Shown here in pieces: positions 52,601 through 61,336 of a stretch of DNA of 64,000 nucleotides. This stretch comes from UBA935 sp031555615. GTDB lineage: Bacteria; Bacillota; Clostridia; Lachnospirales; Lachnospiraceae. Positions within the stretch are counted from its first letter, which is position 1. Each line of letters opens with the position of its first letter. Under the pieces are notes generated by a model, which was not told the DNA's origin, searched no databases, and worked only from the letters and a program-made list of their open reading frames with translations. The stretch covers positions 1 to 64,000 of the forward strand of contig JAVBUF010000023.1 of the NCBI GenBank assembly GCA_031555615.1. Direction: 5' to 3'. Both the position numbers and the translations under genes were made by a program.

Positions 52601-53439
52601 AGTGCCAAATCCATCAAACAGATAAATTTGTCATCCCGGCCCTTAAATATTTCTTCTCTGGTATCCAGATAGCTTTGATAAGACGTTTCAATGGGGGTAC
52701 GGTAAAAACCATCCTCGAACTCTACATGAGTAAGTTCAGTAGAGAAAGTAGTATGACGACAGTGGTCGGACCAGTAAGTGTCCATTACCCTGATTTCGGT
52801 AGTGGTGGGATCACGGTGTTCCGTATCCCGGTAATATTTCTGGATATGTAAAAAATCCTTAAATGTCATGGCCAGGCCCAAAGAATGGTATAATTCATTT
52901 AATTCTTCTTCGGACATGCCGGAAAATCCTTCATAAGAACCGATGTCTGCCGGTTCCTCAAATTCTGTTATTAAAGTATCCGGTTTCACCATATCTGTCT
53001 CACGGGAATCTACCGGATTGATACAATATCCCTTTATCTTATTAAAATCATCATCCGTAATATCACCTGTTATCAAATAAGTGACTGCCGTTTTGATTAT
53101 CGGTTCTTCATCTTCCTTCAGGAATCTCACACACTGCACGGCCGAATCTGCCCGCTGGTCAAACTGGCCCGGCAGAAATTCCACACTGAACACCCTGCCG
53201 TCGGCCGGAATCTCTATTGATTCTTCGTACAGGATATCTACCGGCGGTTCGGAAAAAACCGTTTTACATGCTTTTTCATATACATCCTCAGATAAGTTTT
53301 CCACATCATAGCGGATAAATACCCGGACATCGTCCACTCCCTGCATTTCCAGATAACTGATAATTTCTTCTTTCAGTTCCTTCGCCTTTACTGCAAATGG
53401 TTTCTTTTTTTCTACATAGATACGCTTCACGTTTCCCAT
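49639..53439 (-). CDS. purL: Phosphoribosylformylglycinamidine synthase, single-chain
   Basis: A 1266-residue enzyme for step 4 of purine synthesis. The N-terminal PurS-like region (MGNVKRIYVEKKKPFAV), the two AIRS-type synthetase halves (GAAGYSSYGNQIGLATG and PLLKGKTDTVTMMS), and a C-terminal class I glutaminase domain (Cys in LGICNGFQALIKLGL; His-Ser-Glu in MAHSERR) are all fused, the clostridial long form. The start at 53439 matches the family N-terminus, though its GAGGAG site is 13 bases away; an alternative ATG at 53460 adds seven residues. It follows a TetR gene by about 40 bases. Confidence 0.96.
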   Translation of the reverse strand: MGNVKRIYVEKKKPFAVKAKELKEEIISYLEMQGVDDVRVFIRYDVENLSEDVYEKACKTVFSEPPVDILYEESIEIPADGRVFSVEFLPGQFDQRADSAVQCVRFLKEDEEPIIKTAVTYLITGDITDDDFNKIKGYCINPVDSRETDMVKPDTLITEFEEPADIGSYEGFSGMSEEELNELYHSLGLAMTFKDFLHIQKYYRDTEHRDPTTTEIRVMDTYWSDHCRHTTFSTELTHVEFEDGFYRTPIETSYQSYLDTREEIFKGRDDKFICLMDLALIAMRKLKRDGKLQDMEESDEINACSIIVPVEVDYGEGPVTEEWLVFFKNETHNHPTEIEPFGGAATCLGGAIRDPLSGRGYVYQAMRVTGAADPTVPVADTLKGKLSQKKLVRGAAAGYSSYGNQIGLATGFVKEIYHPDYVAKRMEIGAVMGAAPRDCVIRGNSDPDDIIILLGGRTGRDGCGGATGSSKVHTESSIETCGAEVQKGNAPTERKIQRLFRRGEVSRLIKKCNDFGAGGVSVAIGELAPGLIVDLDKVPKKYAGLDGTELAISESQERMAVVVAPEDVEQFLAFAAEENLEAVPVAVVTKEERLVLKWRDKEVVNISRAFLDTNGAHQETAVKVNIPREEDNYFKKIAVDGVEQALAEDDVKKAWLTELHDLNVCSQKGLVEMFDSSIGAGSVVMPYGGKYQLTETQTMIAKLPLLKGKTDTVTMMSYGFDPYLSSWSPYHGAVYAVTESMAKIVASGGDFRNIRFTFQEYFRRMTGEAERWSQPFAALLGAYDAQTGYGLPSIGGKDSMSGTFNDIDVPPTLVSFAVDVANEHHIITPELKKAGNKLVHFVIDTDEYEMPVYDHVCETYKQITALIDEGKIVSAYALDAKGLVAAISKMAFGNKLGVVLEEDIKPEKLFTNGLGDILAEVPIEVLEKLAELDLESRVIGTVTEEAVFTYKDVTITMEEALQAWTSKLEKVFPTRGEKATTVLETPIYRADSIYLCKEKTARPTVFIPVFPGTNCEYDSKIAFERAGANVITKVFKNMTAEDIRQSVEEYAKAIGRSQIIMFPGGFSAGDEPDGSAKFFATAFQNVKLKEAVMDLLHRRDGLALGICNGFQALIKLGLVPFGEIVGQTEDSPTLTYNTINRHISKMAYTKVVSDKSPWLQGAVLGDTYANPVSHGEGRFVASKEWIDRLFANGQVATCYADLEGIISMDEEWNINGSYGAIEGITSPDGRCFGKMAHSERRADGVAVNIFGQQDIRIFESGVEYFK

Positions 53440-53479
53440 GATGAATTGTCTGCTCCTCATTTTTAATATATTTTCCTTA

Positions 53480-54061
53480 CTATTCGATTACCAAGCCCTG
53501 CATAATGTAAAAAAGTTCTCTATCAATGACCGCCTCGGAAATCCCGATGGTCCGGGAGGCAATCTTAAGTCCCTCCAGAACATACATAATATTACTTGCT
53601 GTTCCGTGGGGATCTTCGCAATAAAACTCATTCATCTGAATACCGTCCCTGATGAGATTTTCCAGAATCAAAACTCCGGCATCAAACTGACGTTTTAAAA
53701 TATTATCTTTTTTGGGAACTTTATTTTGAAAATAGAATTCATAGACTGCTATCGCCAGACTGTTCTTCTTCCGCAGTATTTCTTTTTTCTGTTCCTTAAA
53801 AAAAAGCGCCAATATGTCTGATGCTGCGGCATCTTCGGGAATACTTTCCGCAAACGCTTCATCCTCATCCGATTGCTCAAGCTTCAGTACTTCCCCAAAA
53901 ATCTCTTCGGTGCTGTTAAAATATAAATACAAACCGCCTCGGCTGATTTCACAGGCCTCCACGATATCCTTCATAGTTACGCTCTGGAACCCCTTCTCCA
54001 TAAATACCCTTCGGGATGTTTCCAATATATAACTTCTCTTTTGTTCTGACTTTTCACCCAT
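53480..54061 (-). CDS. TetR-family regulator
   Basis: A 193-residue regulator. HTH VTMKDIVEACEISRGGLYLYFNSTEEIF (about 24-51) follows a typical YILETSRRVFMEKGF helix. The C-terminal ligand domain is unassigned. It lies between a hypothetical gene (30 bases upstream) and purL (about 40 bases downstream), all on one strand; whether it controls purL is unclear because purL is a biosynthetic gene usually under PurR or riboswitch control. Confidence 0.92.
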   Translation of the reverse strand: MGEKSEQKRSYILETSRRVFMEKGFQSVTMKDIVEACEISRGGLYLYFNSTEEIFGEVLKLEQSDEDEAFAESIPEDAAASDILALFFKEQKKEILRKKNSLAIAVYEFYFQNKVPKKDNILKRQFDAGVLILENLIRDGIQMNEFYCEDPHGTASNIMYVLEGLKIASRTIGISEAVIDRELFYIMQGLVIE

Positions 54062-54091
54062 TATATATGTACCCTTTCCACTGCATGCAAA

Positions 54092-54550
54092 CTACGCGCG
54101 CGGTTGATCCCACACTTCTAAAATTCCTTTCATCTTAACCAGAGCATAATAAAATATACCTTTTTCAACCGCATCGGTCCAGAGCAGACCTTTGGTCATT
54201 CCTCCCAGCACATACTTGGCCAGAATTCCTAAAATTACATCCATATCCCGTAATGTGGCATGCTCGATATGGTAAAGTTCATCCTCTGTTGTTCTGATAT
54301 TATGATTGGAATATATATAGGGATAGTTCCGGTCCATCAATCCGGTGGCCTGCATCCCTTTCACAAAATTAAGCAAAGTACTGTCATATACCGGAATCGC
54401 TACAGAACGACTGATATCGCTTCCATCATAGCTCTTGACCTGATTCTTGCCCATCTTGTCCTTCAGCCAGGGAATAAAACGAAAAAAAGGCTCTATGTAT
54501 ACCCGGTATTCTTCTATTTTCTGTTTTCTGTATTCATTATCCTTATCCAT
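54092..54550 (-). CDS. Conserved hypothetical, possibly DUF6508
   Basis: A 152-residue soluble, helical protein. Its C-terminal half (VILGILAKYVLGGMTKGLLWTDAVEKGIF) resembles what I recall of DUF6508, but this is from memory and unconfirmed. No catalytic motif, signal peptide or membrane helix is seen. Its start has GGGAGGG nine bases upstream. It is divergent from an MFS gene and first in line before TetR and purL. Confidence 0.72.
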   Translation of the reverse strand: MDKDNEYRKQKIEEYRVYIEPFFRFIPWLKDKMGKNQVKSYDGSDISRSVAIPVYDSTLLNFVKGMQATGLMDRNYPYIYSNHNIRTTEDELYHIEHATLRDMDVILGILAKYVLGGMTKGLLWTDAVEKGIFYYALVKMKGILEVWDQPRA

Positions 54551-54651
54551 ACCCTAAATGTCCCTCCCATATAATCTTAATACATATGTCTATATTACCA
54601 TAAAATCATAAAATGTACAGCACAGAAAATATGGTTTAGACAAAATTCTTG

Positions 54652-54680
54652 TTGGAAATCCAGAAAACTTGATGTATAAT
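54652..54680 (+). promoter_or_regulatory. Promoter of MFS transporter gene
   Basis: TTGGAA (54652-54657), 17-bp spacer, TATAAT (54675-54680), about 50 bases upstream of the start codon. Confidence 0.78.
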
Positions 54681-54737
54681 ATCTATTGGCTTTTAACAAA
54701 TAACTAACTATTATAAAAAAAGAAAGTGAGTATTATC

Positions 54738-55949
54738 ATGAAAAATTTACTAAACAACAAGTGGTTTCGGGCGGCCATCCCTGCTTTATTGATTCACTGC
54801 AGTATCAGTACCGTATACTGCTGGTCACAAATCAAAGGTGAAATTGCTGCCTATATCGGCCTCGGCACCAACGTCGGACCGGTCGAATGGGCATTCAGTC
54901 TGGCTATTTTCTGCCTGGGTATGTCTGCTGCATTTGGCGGTAATGTTGTAGAGAAGGATATACATAAGTCTTCTCTCATTGCTGCAATCTGCTTTACAAC
55001 CGGTATGGTCGGCACCGGCATCAGCGTATATCTGAAAAGCCTGCCGGGCATCTTCCTTTTCTACGGTATCGTAATGGGAATCGGCCTCGGCTTCGGTTAT
55101 CTGTCTCCCGTAAAGACTCTGATGCTTTGGTTTAAGGAGCAAAAAGGATTGGCTACCGGTTTGGCTGTTGCCGGCTTTGGCCTGGCCAAAATGATCGCCA
55201 GCCCGATTATGGCTGCATTGATCGGCAAATTCGGTATTGTAATGATGTTTTACATTCTGGCTGCCATTTATTTTGTCATGATGTTCTGCGGACATTTATT
55301 ATTGAAGAAACCCGATGGCTGGGTAGAAGAAGCACATGCAAAATCCGATGCTAAAGCTACCGAAGTTTTCAAAAACAAAACTTTTATCGGTATCTGGATC
55401 ATGTTCTTCCTGAATATCACTTGCGGTTTGGCACTCATTTCTCAAGAAAAATATATTTATGCGGCTTCCGGAATCGGTACCACCACCATTACCATTCTTT
55501 GCTCACTAACAGCTTTGTTTAATGCCTTTGGACGTCTTGGTTTCTCTTCCGCCGGAGACAAGCTAAAAGATCGAAATACTATTTATAAAATAATTTTTAT
55601 CTTATCTATTGTATTAACAGTAATTGCTTTTGCCAGCAACAGTATTGTTAACCAGTTTGCTGTTATAGTTATTATTTTGTTATGTGTTGTCAATGCCGGT
55701 TACGGCGGCGGTTTCAGTAATCTGCCTACACTGTTGTCCGATCGTTTTGGGATGAGAACCATCAGTGCTGTTCATGGGCTTGCCCTTTCCGCATGGGCTT
55801 TTGCCGGAATTGCCGGTAATCAATTAAGTACTTTGATTTTGAAATTAACCAACAACTCTTACAATCATGTGTTATATGTAACTGCTTCACTATACGCCAT
55901 TGCCTTGATTGTATCCTTTGTACTGGTAAAACCCGGGAAAGTAGATTGA
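54738..55949 (+). CDS. MFS transporter, OxlT/oxalate-formate antiporter-like
   Basis: A 403-residue transporter with 12 predicted transmembrane helices. The start (ALLIHCSISTVYCWSQIKGEI) and GLGFGYLSPVKTLMLWFKEQKGLATGLAVAGFG are characteristic of the OxlT/YhjX branch that moves small monocarboxylates. The start used is the ATG at 54738; an in-frame GTG four codons upstream overlaps the likely ribosome binding site. Single-gene unit with its own promoter and terminator. Substrate not determined. Confidence 0.88.
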   Translation: MKNLLNNKWFRAAIPALLIHCSISTVYCWSQIKGEIAAYIGLGTNVGPVEWAFSLAIFCLGMSAAFGGNVVEKDIHKSSLIAAICFTTGMVGTGISVYLKSLPGIFLFYGIVMGIGLGFGYLSPVKTLMLWFKEQKGLATGLAVAGFGLAKMIASPIMAALIGKFGIVMMFYILAAIYFVMMFCGHLLLKKPDGWVEEAHAKSDAKATEVFKNKTFIGIWIMFFLNITCGLALISQEKYIYAASGIGTTTITILCSLTALFNAFGRLGFSSAGDKLKDRNTIYKIIFILSIVLTVIAFASNSIVNQFAVIVIILLCVVNAGYGGGFSNLPTLLSDRFGMRTISAVHGLALSAWAFAGIAGNQLSTLILKLTNNSYNHVLYVTASLYAIALIVSFVLVKPGKVD

Positions 55950-56095
55950 TTCACTTTGCTAATATAGTGTTATTATTGCCCAATATAATTATAGATTTTT
56001 GTAAAAATAAGCAATATAATGTCAATAGAGTTGATTGACGGAAATCAACTCGGGCTAATTAGCAATTCCGGAAGAATTCCCCTTTTACACAAGCG

Positions 56096-56130
56096 AAAAC
56101 ACCTGAAAGGTAACTTTCAGGTGTTTTTGT
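56096..56130. terminator. Shared terminator between MFS and amylase genes
   Basis: Stem AACACCTGAAAG/CTTTCAGGTGTT (loop GTAA) with T-run on the plus strand and A-run on the other side. It serves the convergent MFS and amylase genes. Confidence 0.9.
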
Positions 56131-56144
56131 TTGCTTCAAACATT

Positions 56145-57812
56145 TTATTTATCCAATACAACAATTCCATATCCCGGCAATGTCAATACATCATTCTTTA
56201 ATTCTGCTGAGGCTTCATCTACATAAAGGGCAGCTTTTATTTCCGGACTGTCTTCCCCTGCCGTTTCTGTCCTAACCTCCCGGGGCTCCGGCGAAAGATT
56301 ACAAATAATAGTGATTTTGTTTTCTCCATCCCTCTTACTAAAAGCCGCTATCTCTTTTGAAGAAAGATCCGGCAGCACTTCCACTGTTCCCTGGATGATC
56401 TCCGGAAAGGCATTCCGCACTTTGACAGCCTGCTTATAGTAATTGTAAATCGAGTAGGAATCTTCCTTTTGCTCTTCATAGCTTGGATATTTCATTTTTA
56501 CAGGGTCCATATCCATCGGTCCCTGACACATCCCCGTCTCCGCTTTATCGGCCGACCAATACATCGGGGCGCGTTTATTTTCATCTTTTCCGGCTCCCTT
56601 CATTCCCAGTTCTTCGCCATAATAGGTAAAGGTATTGCCACTCATCAGCAGATTCAGGGCTCCGGCTATTTTTACCTGCTTTGGGGCGTTGTTACCGGAA
56701 TAGTATCCGGCACTCCGTCCCATATCATGATTGGTATAAAAGGGAGCGTCGATAAAATCAGGATTGTGCTGGGCAAATTGCTCCTGCAGGGCGGCCATGG
56801 CCTTTCCATAACCGGAAGCCGGATTATTACCGTTTACCACACCGGCAATAATGCCGGTACTGTCGGCAAAGGCAAAATTAAACATACTGTCTACTCCACT
56901 GTCATAATAAGAGGCGTAAGTGGCCATATCCGACCATACCTCGGCAACCAGATAGGCATCTTCCTTCTGAGCCTTCACCATTTGACTGAACCAGGCCAGC
57001 ACTTCGATATTGGCACTGTCGGCGCCGGTGTAAAACTCTTTGGCAGCATCCAGACGAAAACCGGCTACGCCCTTTTCCAGCCAGAATCCGGTGATTGCCT
57101 CAATCTCTTTCCTTAAACTTTCATTGCCCAGATTCAAATCAGGCATTTCACTCCAGAACTGTCCTTCATAATACCAGTCAGTAGTTCCCGGCACCTGATA
57201 ATATTTGGCTTTCTGTTCTTTACTGAAATGATAATATCCAAAGGAAGGACATTCCGCTTCACTGGGCTCTTGTCCGTCAAGCCCTGCCAGATATTCACAG
57301 GCTTCCAAAAACCACGGGTGTCTGGAGGAACTGTGATTGATCACCAGATCGATAATCACCCGCATATCCCGTTCCTGACAGGCCCCGATCAATTTTTCAA
57401 AATCCTTCATGCTTCCGTATTCCGGATCAATATCATAATAATCCGTCACATCATATTTATGATAAGTGGTGGAAGGCATAATGGGCATCAGCCACAGTCC
57501 GTCAAAGCCCATATCACTGATATAATCCAGTTTATCTGTGAGTCCGTTTAAATCACCGATGCCGTCACCGTTACTGTCATAAAAAGAATATACAAATACC
57601 TCATAAGTTGTGCCGTATCCGGGCCGGATTCCCTGGGCCTTTTCCAGTTCTTCATTCAGGCTCATGGAATATCCTGTTACGGCACCCTCTTCCACTATCG
57701 CCTTGTCAGCTTCTACTGGCAGTGCATTCCCCACTGCCGGAGATTTCCCACAACCGGCAAATAAGCAGATGCTAATCAGACATCCTATCACTATTTTCCA
57801 ATTTCGTCCCAT
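56145..57812 (-). CDS. Alpha-amylase family GH13 lipoprotein
   Basis: A 555-residue surface enzyme that cuts alpha-glucans. A lipoprotein signal ends at LFAGC (Cys21). The (beta/alpha)8 domain has GIGDLNGLTDKLDYI, region I VIIDLVINH, nucleophile Asp255 in GFRLDAAKE, acid/base Glu291 in LVAEVWSD and stabilising Asp363 in YTNHDMGR. The C-terminal beta domain ends YGIVVLDK. NGDGIGD suggests a calcium site. It sits downstream of malEFG-type genes and probably supplies maltodextrins to that transporter. A small hairpin (57831-57846) precedes its ribosome binding site. Confidence 0.93.
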   Translation of the reverse strand: MGRNWKIVIGCLISICLFAGCGKSPAVGNALPVEADKAIVEEGAVTGYSMSLNEELEKAQGIRPGYGTTYEVFVYSFYDSNGDGIGDLNGLTDKLDYISDMGFDGLWLMPIMPSTTYHKYDVTDYYDIDPEYGSMKDFEKLIGACQERDMRVIIDLVINHSSSRHPWFLEACEYLAGLDGQEPSEAECPSFGYYHFSKEQKAKYYQVPGTTDWYYEGQFWSEMPDLNLGNESLRKEIEAITGFWLEKGVAGFRLDAAKEFYTGADSANIEVLAWFSQMVKAQKEDAYLVAEVWSDMATYASYYDSGVDSMFNFAFADSTGIIAGVVNGNNPASGYGKAMAALQEQFAQHNPDFIDAPFYTNHDMGRSAGYYSGNNAPKQVKIAGALNLLMSGNTFTYYGEELGMKGAGKDENKRAPMYWSADKAETGMCQGPMDMDPVKMKYPSYEEQKEDSYSIYNYYKQAVKVRNAFPEIIQGTVEVLPDLSSKEIAAFSKRDGENKITIICNLSPEPREVRTETAGEDSPEIKAALYVDEASAELKNDVLTLPGYGIVVLDK

Positions 57813-57830
57813 TTTTCCTCCTAAACTTAT

Positions 57831-57846
57831 AGCCGGTTACCCGGCT
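57831..57846 (-). promoter_or_regulatory. Leader hairpin before amylase gene
   Basis: AGCCGG/CCGGCT with a four-base loop (GTAA), 11 bases upstream of the AGGAGG site. The rest of the 154-base gap is AT-rich with no clear promoter or terminator. Confidence 0.5.
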
Positions 57847-57966
57847 CCAAATGATTTTGTTTATTTTTTCTATATCCGACATAAAAATATCTTCCCAGAT
57901 TAATCTTTATTTTAACATCAATCCGGAAAGATATATAGATATATCATCTATTTAGTTTGCATAATT

Positions 57967-58782
57967 TTACAGTGCGGCAATTGTGGCACCAACTTTGGCA
58001 GCAAATCCAAAATATCCATAGAAATAATCTTCATCGGCTAATACCGAGGTTAAATCTGCTCCCGCGGGAATGGTCATCTGATACTTTGCCCCCTGATATT
58101 CAAAGGTAACTATAGTTGTAACATCTGAACGCTCTGCCATCTTCCTGATAATATAATCCGTGATACAATATAGCTTCCCGGAATCATACATTGCTGTACC
58201 ATTTACCGGTGCATCCTTAACCACACCGTATAAGCCCTTTACAATATATGTGGCTGCCGGAATAGGGGTTCTCGCCTGCACCTCACCACAGGAACATCTA
58301 TATTCCTCCATTCCATCCTGATCTGCCGCTGCTTCCTGGGTGGTTGTCCAGGTAAAATTATGTACGTGGTTTGATGATGAAACTACATTTACGGTATTTT
58401 CTTTATTTTCCGATGCGGTAATCGTTAATAAATAGTTATAAGCGGCTGCATCATAAAGACCAATCATTTGTGTCTCATTACAAGTCCAGTTGACCCAGAT
58501 TGAGTTTTCGCCATCCCATATCAGATAATCATACAACTGGTACTCTTCAGAGTACATGTACCAAACAATATTCCCATCTGTCACATCCACCTTCCCAGTC
58601 AAGTACGCAGTAGCCTCAGAAAATTCCATTCGAGCATTATTCTTAGCCTCCTGAGCCCTTATTTTGTTATCTATTTCTTCCACAGAATACGTCGCGGCCT
58701 TCACCTGCATGCTCCCGGCACTTACAAATACCCCCACAGCAATAGTCATTGTCAGTATAGCTTTCATAATCTTTTTCATCAT
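57967..58782 (-). CDS. Secreted protein of unknown function, 271 aa
   Basis: A 30-residue signal peptide (cleaved near VKAATYS) with no lipobox or wall-sorting signal is followed by a mixed alpha/beta protein. Residues 145-170 contain HNFTWTTTQEAAADQDGMEE and YRCSCGEV, resembling the H-x-W...CxxCG modules common in clostridial surface proteins. No enzyme motif is seen. The start has GGAGG seven bases ahead. Its position between the amylase and the maltodextrin transporter suggests a surface role, but a terminator upstream and an unusual promoter make it a separate unit. Confidence 0.8.
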   Translation of the reverse strand: MMKKIMKAILTMTIAVGVFVSAGSMQVKAATYSVEEIDNKIRAQEAKNNARMEFSEATAYLTGKVDVTDGNIVWYMYSEEYQLYDYLIWDGENSIWVNWTCNETQMIGLYDAAAYNYLLTITASENKENTVNVVSSSNHVHNFTWTTTQEAAADQDGMEEYRCSCGEVQARTPIPAATYIVKGLYGVVKDAPVNGTAMYDSGKLYCITDYIIRKMAERSDVTTIVTFEYQGAKYQMTIPAGADLTSVLADEDYFYGYFGFAAKVGATIAAL

Positions 58783-58822
58783 TTTTCTTCCTCCCTTTTC
58801 TTTTGATGTCTAGCTTATCATC

Positions 58823-58855
58823 ATTATACTAACGTCTGTCCAACGTCTGTCCAAC
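58823..58855 (-). promoter_or_regulatory. -10 box preceded by 11-bp tandem repeat
   Basis: TATAAT (58823-58828) lies two bases from two identical 11-bp units GGACAGACGTT (58842-58852 and 58831-58841). There is no normal -35 box at 17 bp; TGGACA is at 19 bp. This suggests activator control of the secreted protein gene. Confidence 0.72.
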
Positions 58856-58907
58856 AAAATTGCCCTTTCGTTAAATTTTTTTTTATTTTTTTTCCGCCAC
58901 AATGTAA

Positions 58908-58942
58908 CTAAAAATGGAGTTAGGATTTTCACCCTAACTCCG
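58908..58942 (-). terminator. Terminator of the maltodextrin operon
   Basis: Stem GGAGTTAGG/CCTAACTCC (eight-base loop) followed by ATTTTTAG on the minus strand, about 55 bases after malG. Confidence 0.9.
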
Positions 58943-58997
58943 CTTTGTCTAATTTCTTATTCAATAACCGTATTTGCGAAAGTACTTCTGGGTCAAC

Positions 58998-59870
58998 TTA
59001 GCCTTTTACAGCCCCCGACATACCGTCCGCATAGAACCGCTGGACACAAACATACAAGATGGCAATGGGAATGGAAATACAAACCGCCCCGGCCGCAAAG
59101 CAGGTATACCAGTTATCAATGTATTCCTTTTCCAGCATCCGCCACAATCCGATAGCCACCGTATAGTACTGGGCATTGGTCCGGCAGATAACTTTTGCAA
59201 AGATAAAATCAATCCAGGGGGAAATAAATGCTGTCAGTACTGTATAAACGATAATCGGCCGGCTCAGGGGAATGGTAATCCGGGTAAAGACCTTCCATTT
59301 GGTGGCACCATCCAGAAAGGCCGCCTCATCCAACGCTTTGGGAATGGTGTCAAAAAACCCTTTTGCCGTATAGAACAGCAGACCCGAACCACCGGAGTAT
59401 ACCATAACCAACGCAACCCTGATCATGGACCCTTCCGAAAGTCCCAGCGACTTCAAAATATAGTAGACTGCGATCATTGACATAAAGCCGGGAAACAACC
59501 CCAGAATCATGGCCATATTCATAAATGGCTTACGGAGCCTGAAACGCAGTCTGGACATACTATAAGATACCGCCAGCACAAAAAAGGTGGAAATCAGGCA
59601 GGAACAAATGGCGATGATCAACGTATTTGTAAACATCTGCGGAAAATTCAAAATCTGCGTATCGGTAAATAATTTTACATAGTTATTAATAGTATAAGTC
59701 TGGGGCAGGAAGGTCTTCATATAAGATCCTTTTTCTCCCCGAAAGCTGGTCAATACAATCCACACCAGCGGCATCACCCAGATCACCGATAATACTGCCA
59801 GAAAAGTATGGACCAGACTATTATTGATTATTTTCCTCGTTTTTGCGGAAGCGGATTCTCTTTTTTTCAT
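58998..59870 (-). CDS. malG: Maltodextrin ABC transporter permease, MalG-like
   Basis: A 290-residue permease with six transmembrane helices. The EAA loop KALDEAAFLDGATKWKVFTRITIPLSRP (about 190-217) contacts the ATPase. It overlaps the malF stop by one base (TAATG-type junction). No ATPase gene is adjacent, so a shared MsmX-type ATPase is expected elsewhere in the genome. Confidence 0.93.
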   Translation of the reverse strand: MKKRESASAKTRKIINNSLVHTFLAVLSVIWVMPLVWIVLTSFRGEKGSYMKTFLPQTYTINNYVKLFTDTQILNFPQMFTNTLIIAICSCLISTFFVLAVSYSMSRLRFRLRKPFMNMAMILGLFPGFMSMIAVYYILKSLGLSEGSMIRVALVMVYSGGSGLLFYTAKGFFDTIPKALDEAAFLDGATKWKVFTRITIPLSRPIIVYTVLTAFISPWIDFIFAKVICRTNAQYYTVAIGLWRMLEKEYIDNWYTCFAAGAVCISIPIAILYVCVQRFYADGMSGAVKG

Positions 59871-61234
59871 TATTGGAAGCCCTCCTCATTCTTATATGAA
59901 GTGGTATTGTGATAGGTTACCAATGCGACAATTGCCAATACCACAAAGGTCATAATACCGATCACCGCACCGATATTGAAATATTGCTGTTCTACGGTGA
60001 GCTTATATAACCAGGTAACCAACAAGTCGGTCTTGCCTGCTGTAGAGCCTACCACCGCCGGTTCCCCGCGAGACAGCAGGTAAATCACGTTAAAGTTATT
60101 GACATTTCCGGTAAACTGGGTAATCAGGTAAGGTGTGGTGACAAACAGCATATAGGGCAATGTAATCTTAAAAAAAGTCACAAATGCACTGGCACCATCC
60201 ACCTTGGCCGATTCATAAAGTTCCGCCGGAATATTCTGCAAAATACCGGTAACCTGCATAATCGTAAAAGGGATACCAACCCATAAATTAATGATAATCA
60301 CCGTCACCCTGGCCCAGGTGGCATTGGTCCAAAAGGGCAGGGAGGTCTGAATCAATCCCAGGTTTTTCAGTAAAACATTGACCGCACCTTCCGGCTGCAG
60401 CATGGTCCGCATAACCATCAGGGAAACAAATTGCGGTACCGCTATGGATAAGATAAAACAAAAACGCCATAAGCCCTTAAGCCGGGTTTCTTTACGGTTG
60501 ATCATAATGGCCAGAATCATCCCGAAAATATAGTTTAATCCTGTAGCCAACACTGCCCAAACCAGGGTCCAGGCCAATACCGACCAGAAAGACTGCCCTA
60601 CCGAATCCTTAAAACTTAAAACCTTTTTAAAATTTTCCAGTCCCGCCCAGTCAAACAAGATCAAATGATCATCCACCTTAGAATAATTGGTAAAAGCCAT
60701 ACAGATCATATAGATCAGCGGCAGTACCGTAAAGGCAAAAATACCTGCAGCCGGAGGGGTCATCAGCAATATATGTAAATTTGTATGAAACAAGCTCTTG
60801 ATGTCTTCCCAAAAATTATTGATATGTTTATTTTCGTTATGTAAGCATTGCACCTTATATGCATTTCTTACCGTCTGTACCCAAAAAACAATGAATATAA
60901 CCGTTATAAAAACGGTAACCACGCCAAATAACAACAGCAGCAGCGAGTTATCTCCTGCCACATATTCATATACACCTTTCTTTTCGTTCCAGATTTCTTC
61001 CTGTGCCCGGTCACCCAAAGAAGGTAACATCGAAATATAATAGAATCCTTTGTTAAGCATATACCAAAGATACATGATCTCAACAAATAAAAAACATAAA
61101 CCTTTACTGATCTGTCCCCTTGCCACGTTGCCTGCTCCCATAAGGATCAAAGATAATCTGGTGGCCAAATCGCCTTTTATGACGGCCTCTCTGACCGTAT
61201 ACTGTGATGTCATTCTTTTTTTATTCCCACTCAC
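59870..61234 (-). CDS. malF: Maltodextrin ABC transporter permease, MalF-like
   Basis: A 454-residue permease with an N-terminal extension: about eight transmembrane helices, the first two (about 45-60 and 95-120) preceding the core six. The EAA loop ELYESAKVDGASAFVTFFKITLP lies at about 350-372. The start is GTG at 61234 with GGAGG seven bases ahead. It follows malE by about 100 bases containing a stem-loop. Confidence 0.93.
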   Translation of the reverse strand: MSGNKKRMTSQYTVREAVIKGDLATRLSLILMGAGNVARGQISKGLCFLFVEIMYLWYMLNKGFYYISMLPSLGDRAQEEIWNEKKGVYEYVAGDNSLLLLLFGVVTVFITVIFIVFWVQTVRNAYKVQCLHNENKHINNFWEDIKSLFHTNLHILLMTPPAAGIFAFTVLPLIYMICMAFTNYSKVDDHLILFDWAGLENFKKVLSFKDSVGQSFWSVLAWTLVWAVLATGLNYIFGMILAIMINRKETRLKGLWRFCFILSIAVPQFVSLMVMRTMLQPEGAVNVLLKNLGLIQTSLPFWTNATWARVTVIIINLWVGIPFTIMQVTGILQNIPAELYESAKVDGASAFVTFFKITLPYMLFVTTPYLITQFTGNVNNFNVIYLLSRGEPAVVGSTAGKTDLLVTWLYKLTVEQQYFNIGAVIGIMTFVVLAIVALVTYHNTTSYKNEEGFQ

Positions 61235-61291
61235 TTGATAACCTCCTCTTTAACTTAATAAAGATATTACGCCCCTTATGGTAAAATCTGC

Positions 61292-61313
61292 GGGGAGCGG
61301 TTGCCCGCTCCTC
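61292..61313 (-). other. malE-malF intergenic stem-loop
   Basis: A 9-bp GC-rich stem (GGAGCGG/CCGCTCC plus flanking pairs, loop GCAA) with no T-run. Hairpins at this position in binding-protein operons protect the upstream mRNA and give more binding protein than permease. Confidence 0.7.
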
Positions 61314-61336
61314 CACAGAACCAATACATACTTCAA

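Noticed and set aside
56019..56201. A 60-codon plus-strand frame after the MFS gene
   Set aside because: It runs through the shared terminator into the amylase gene and has no ribosome binding site.
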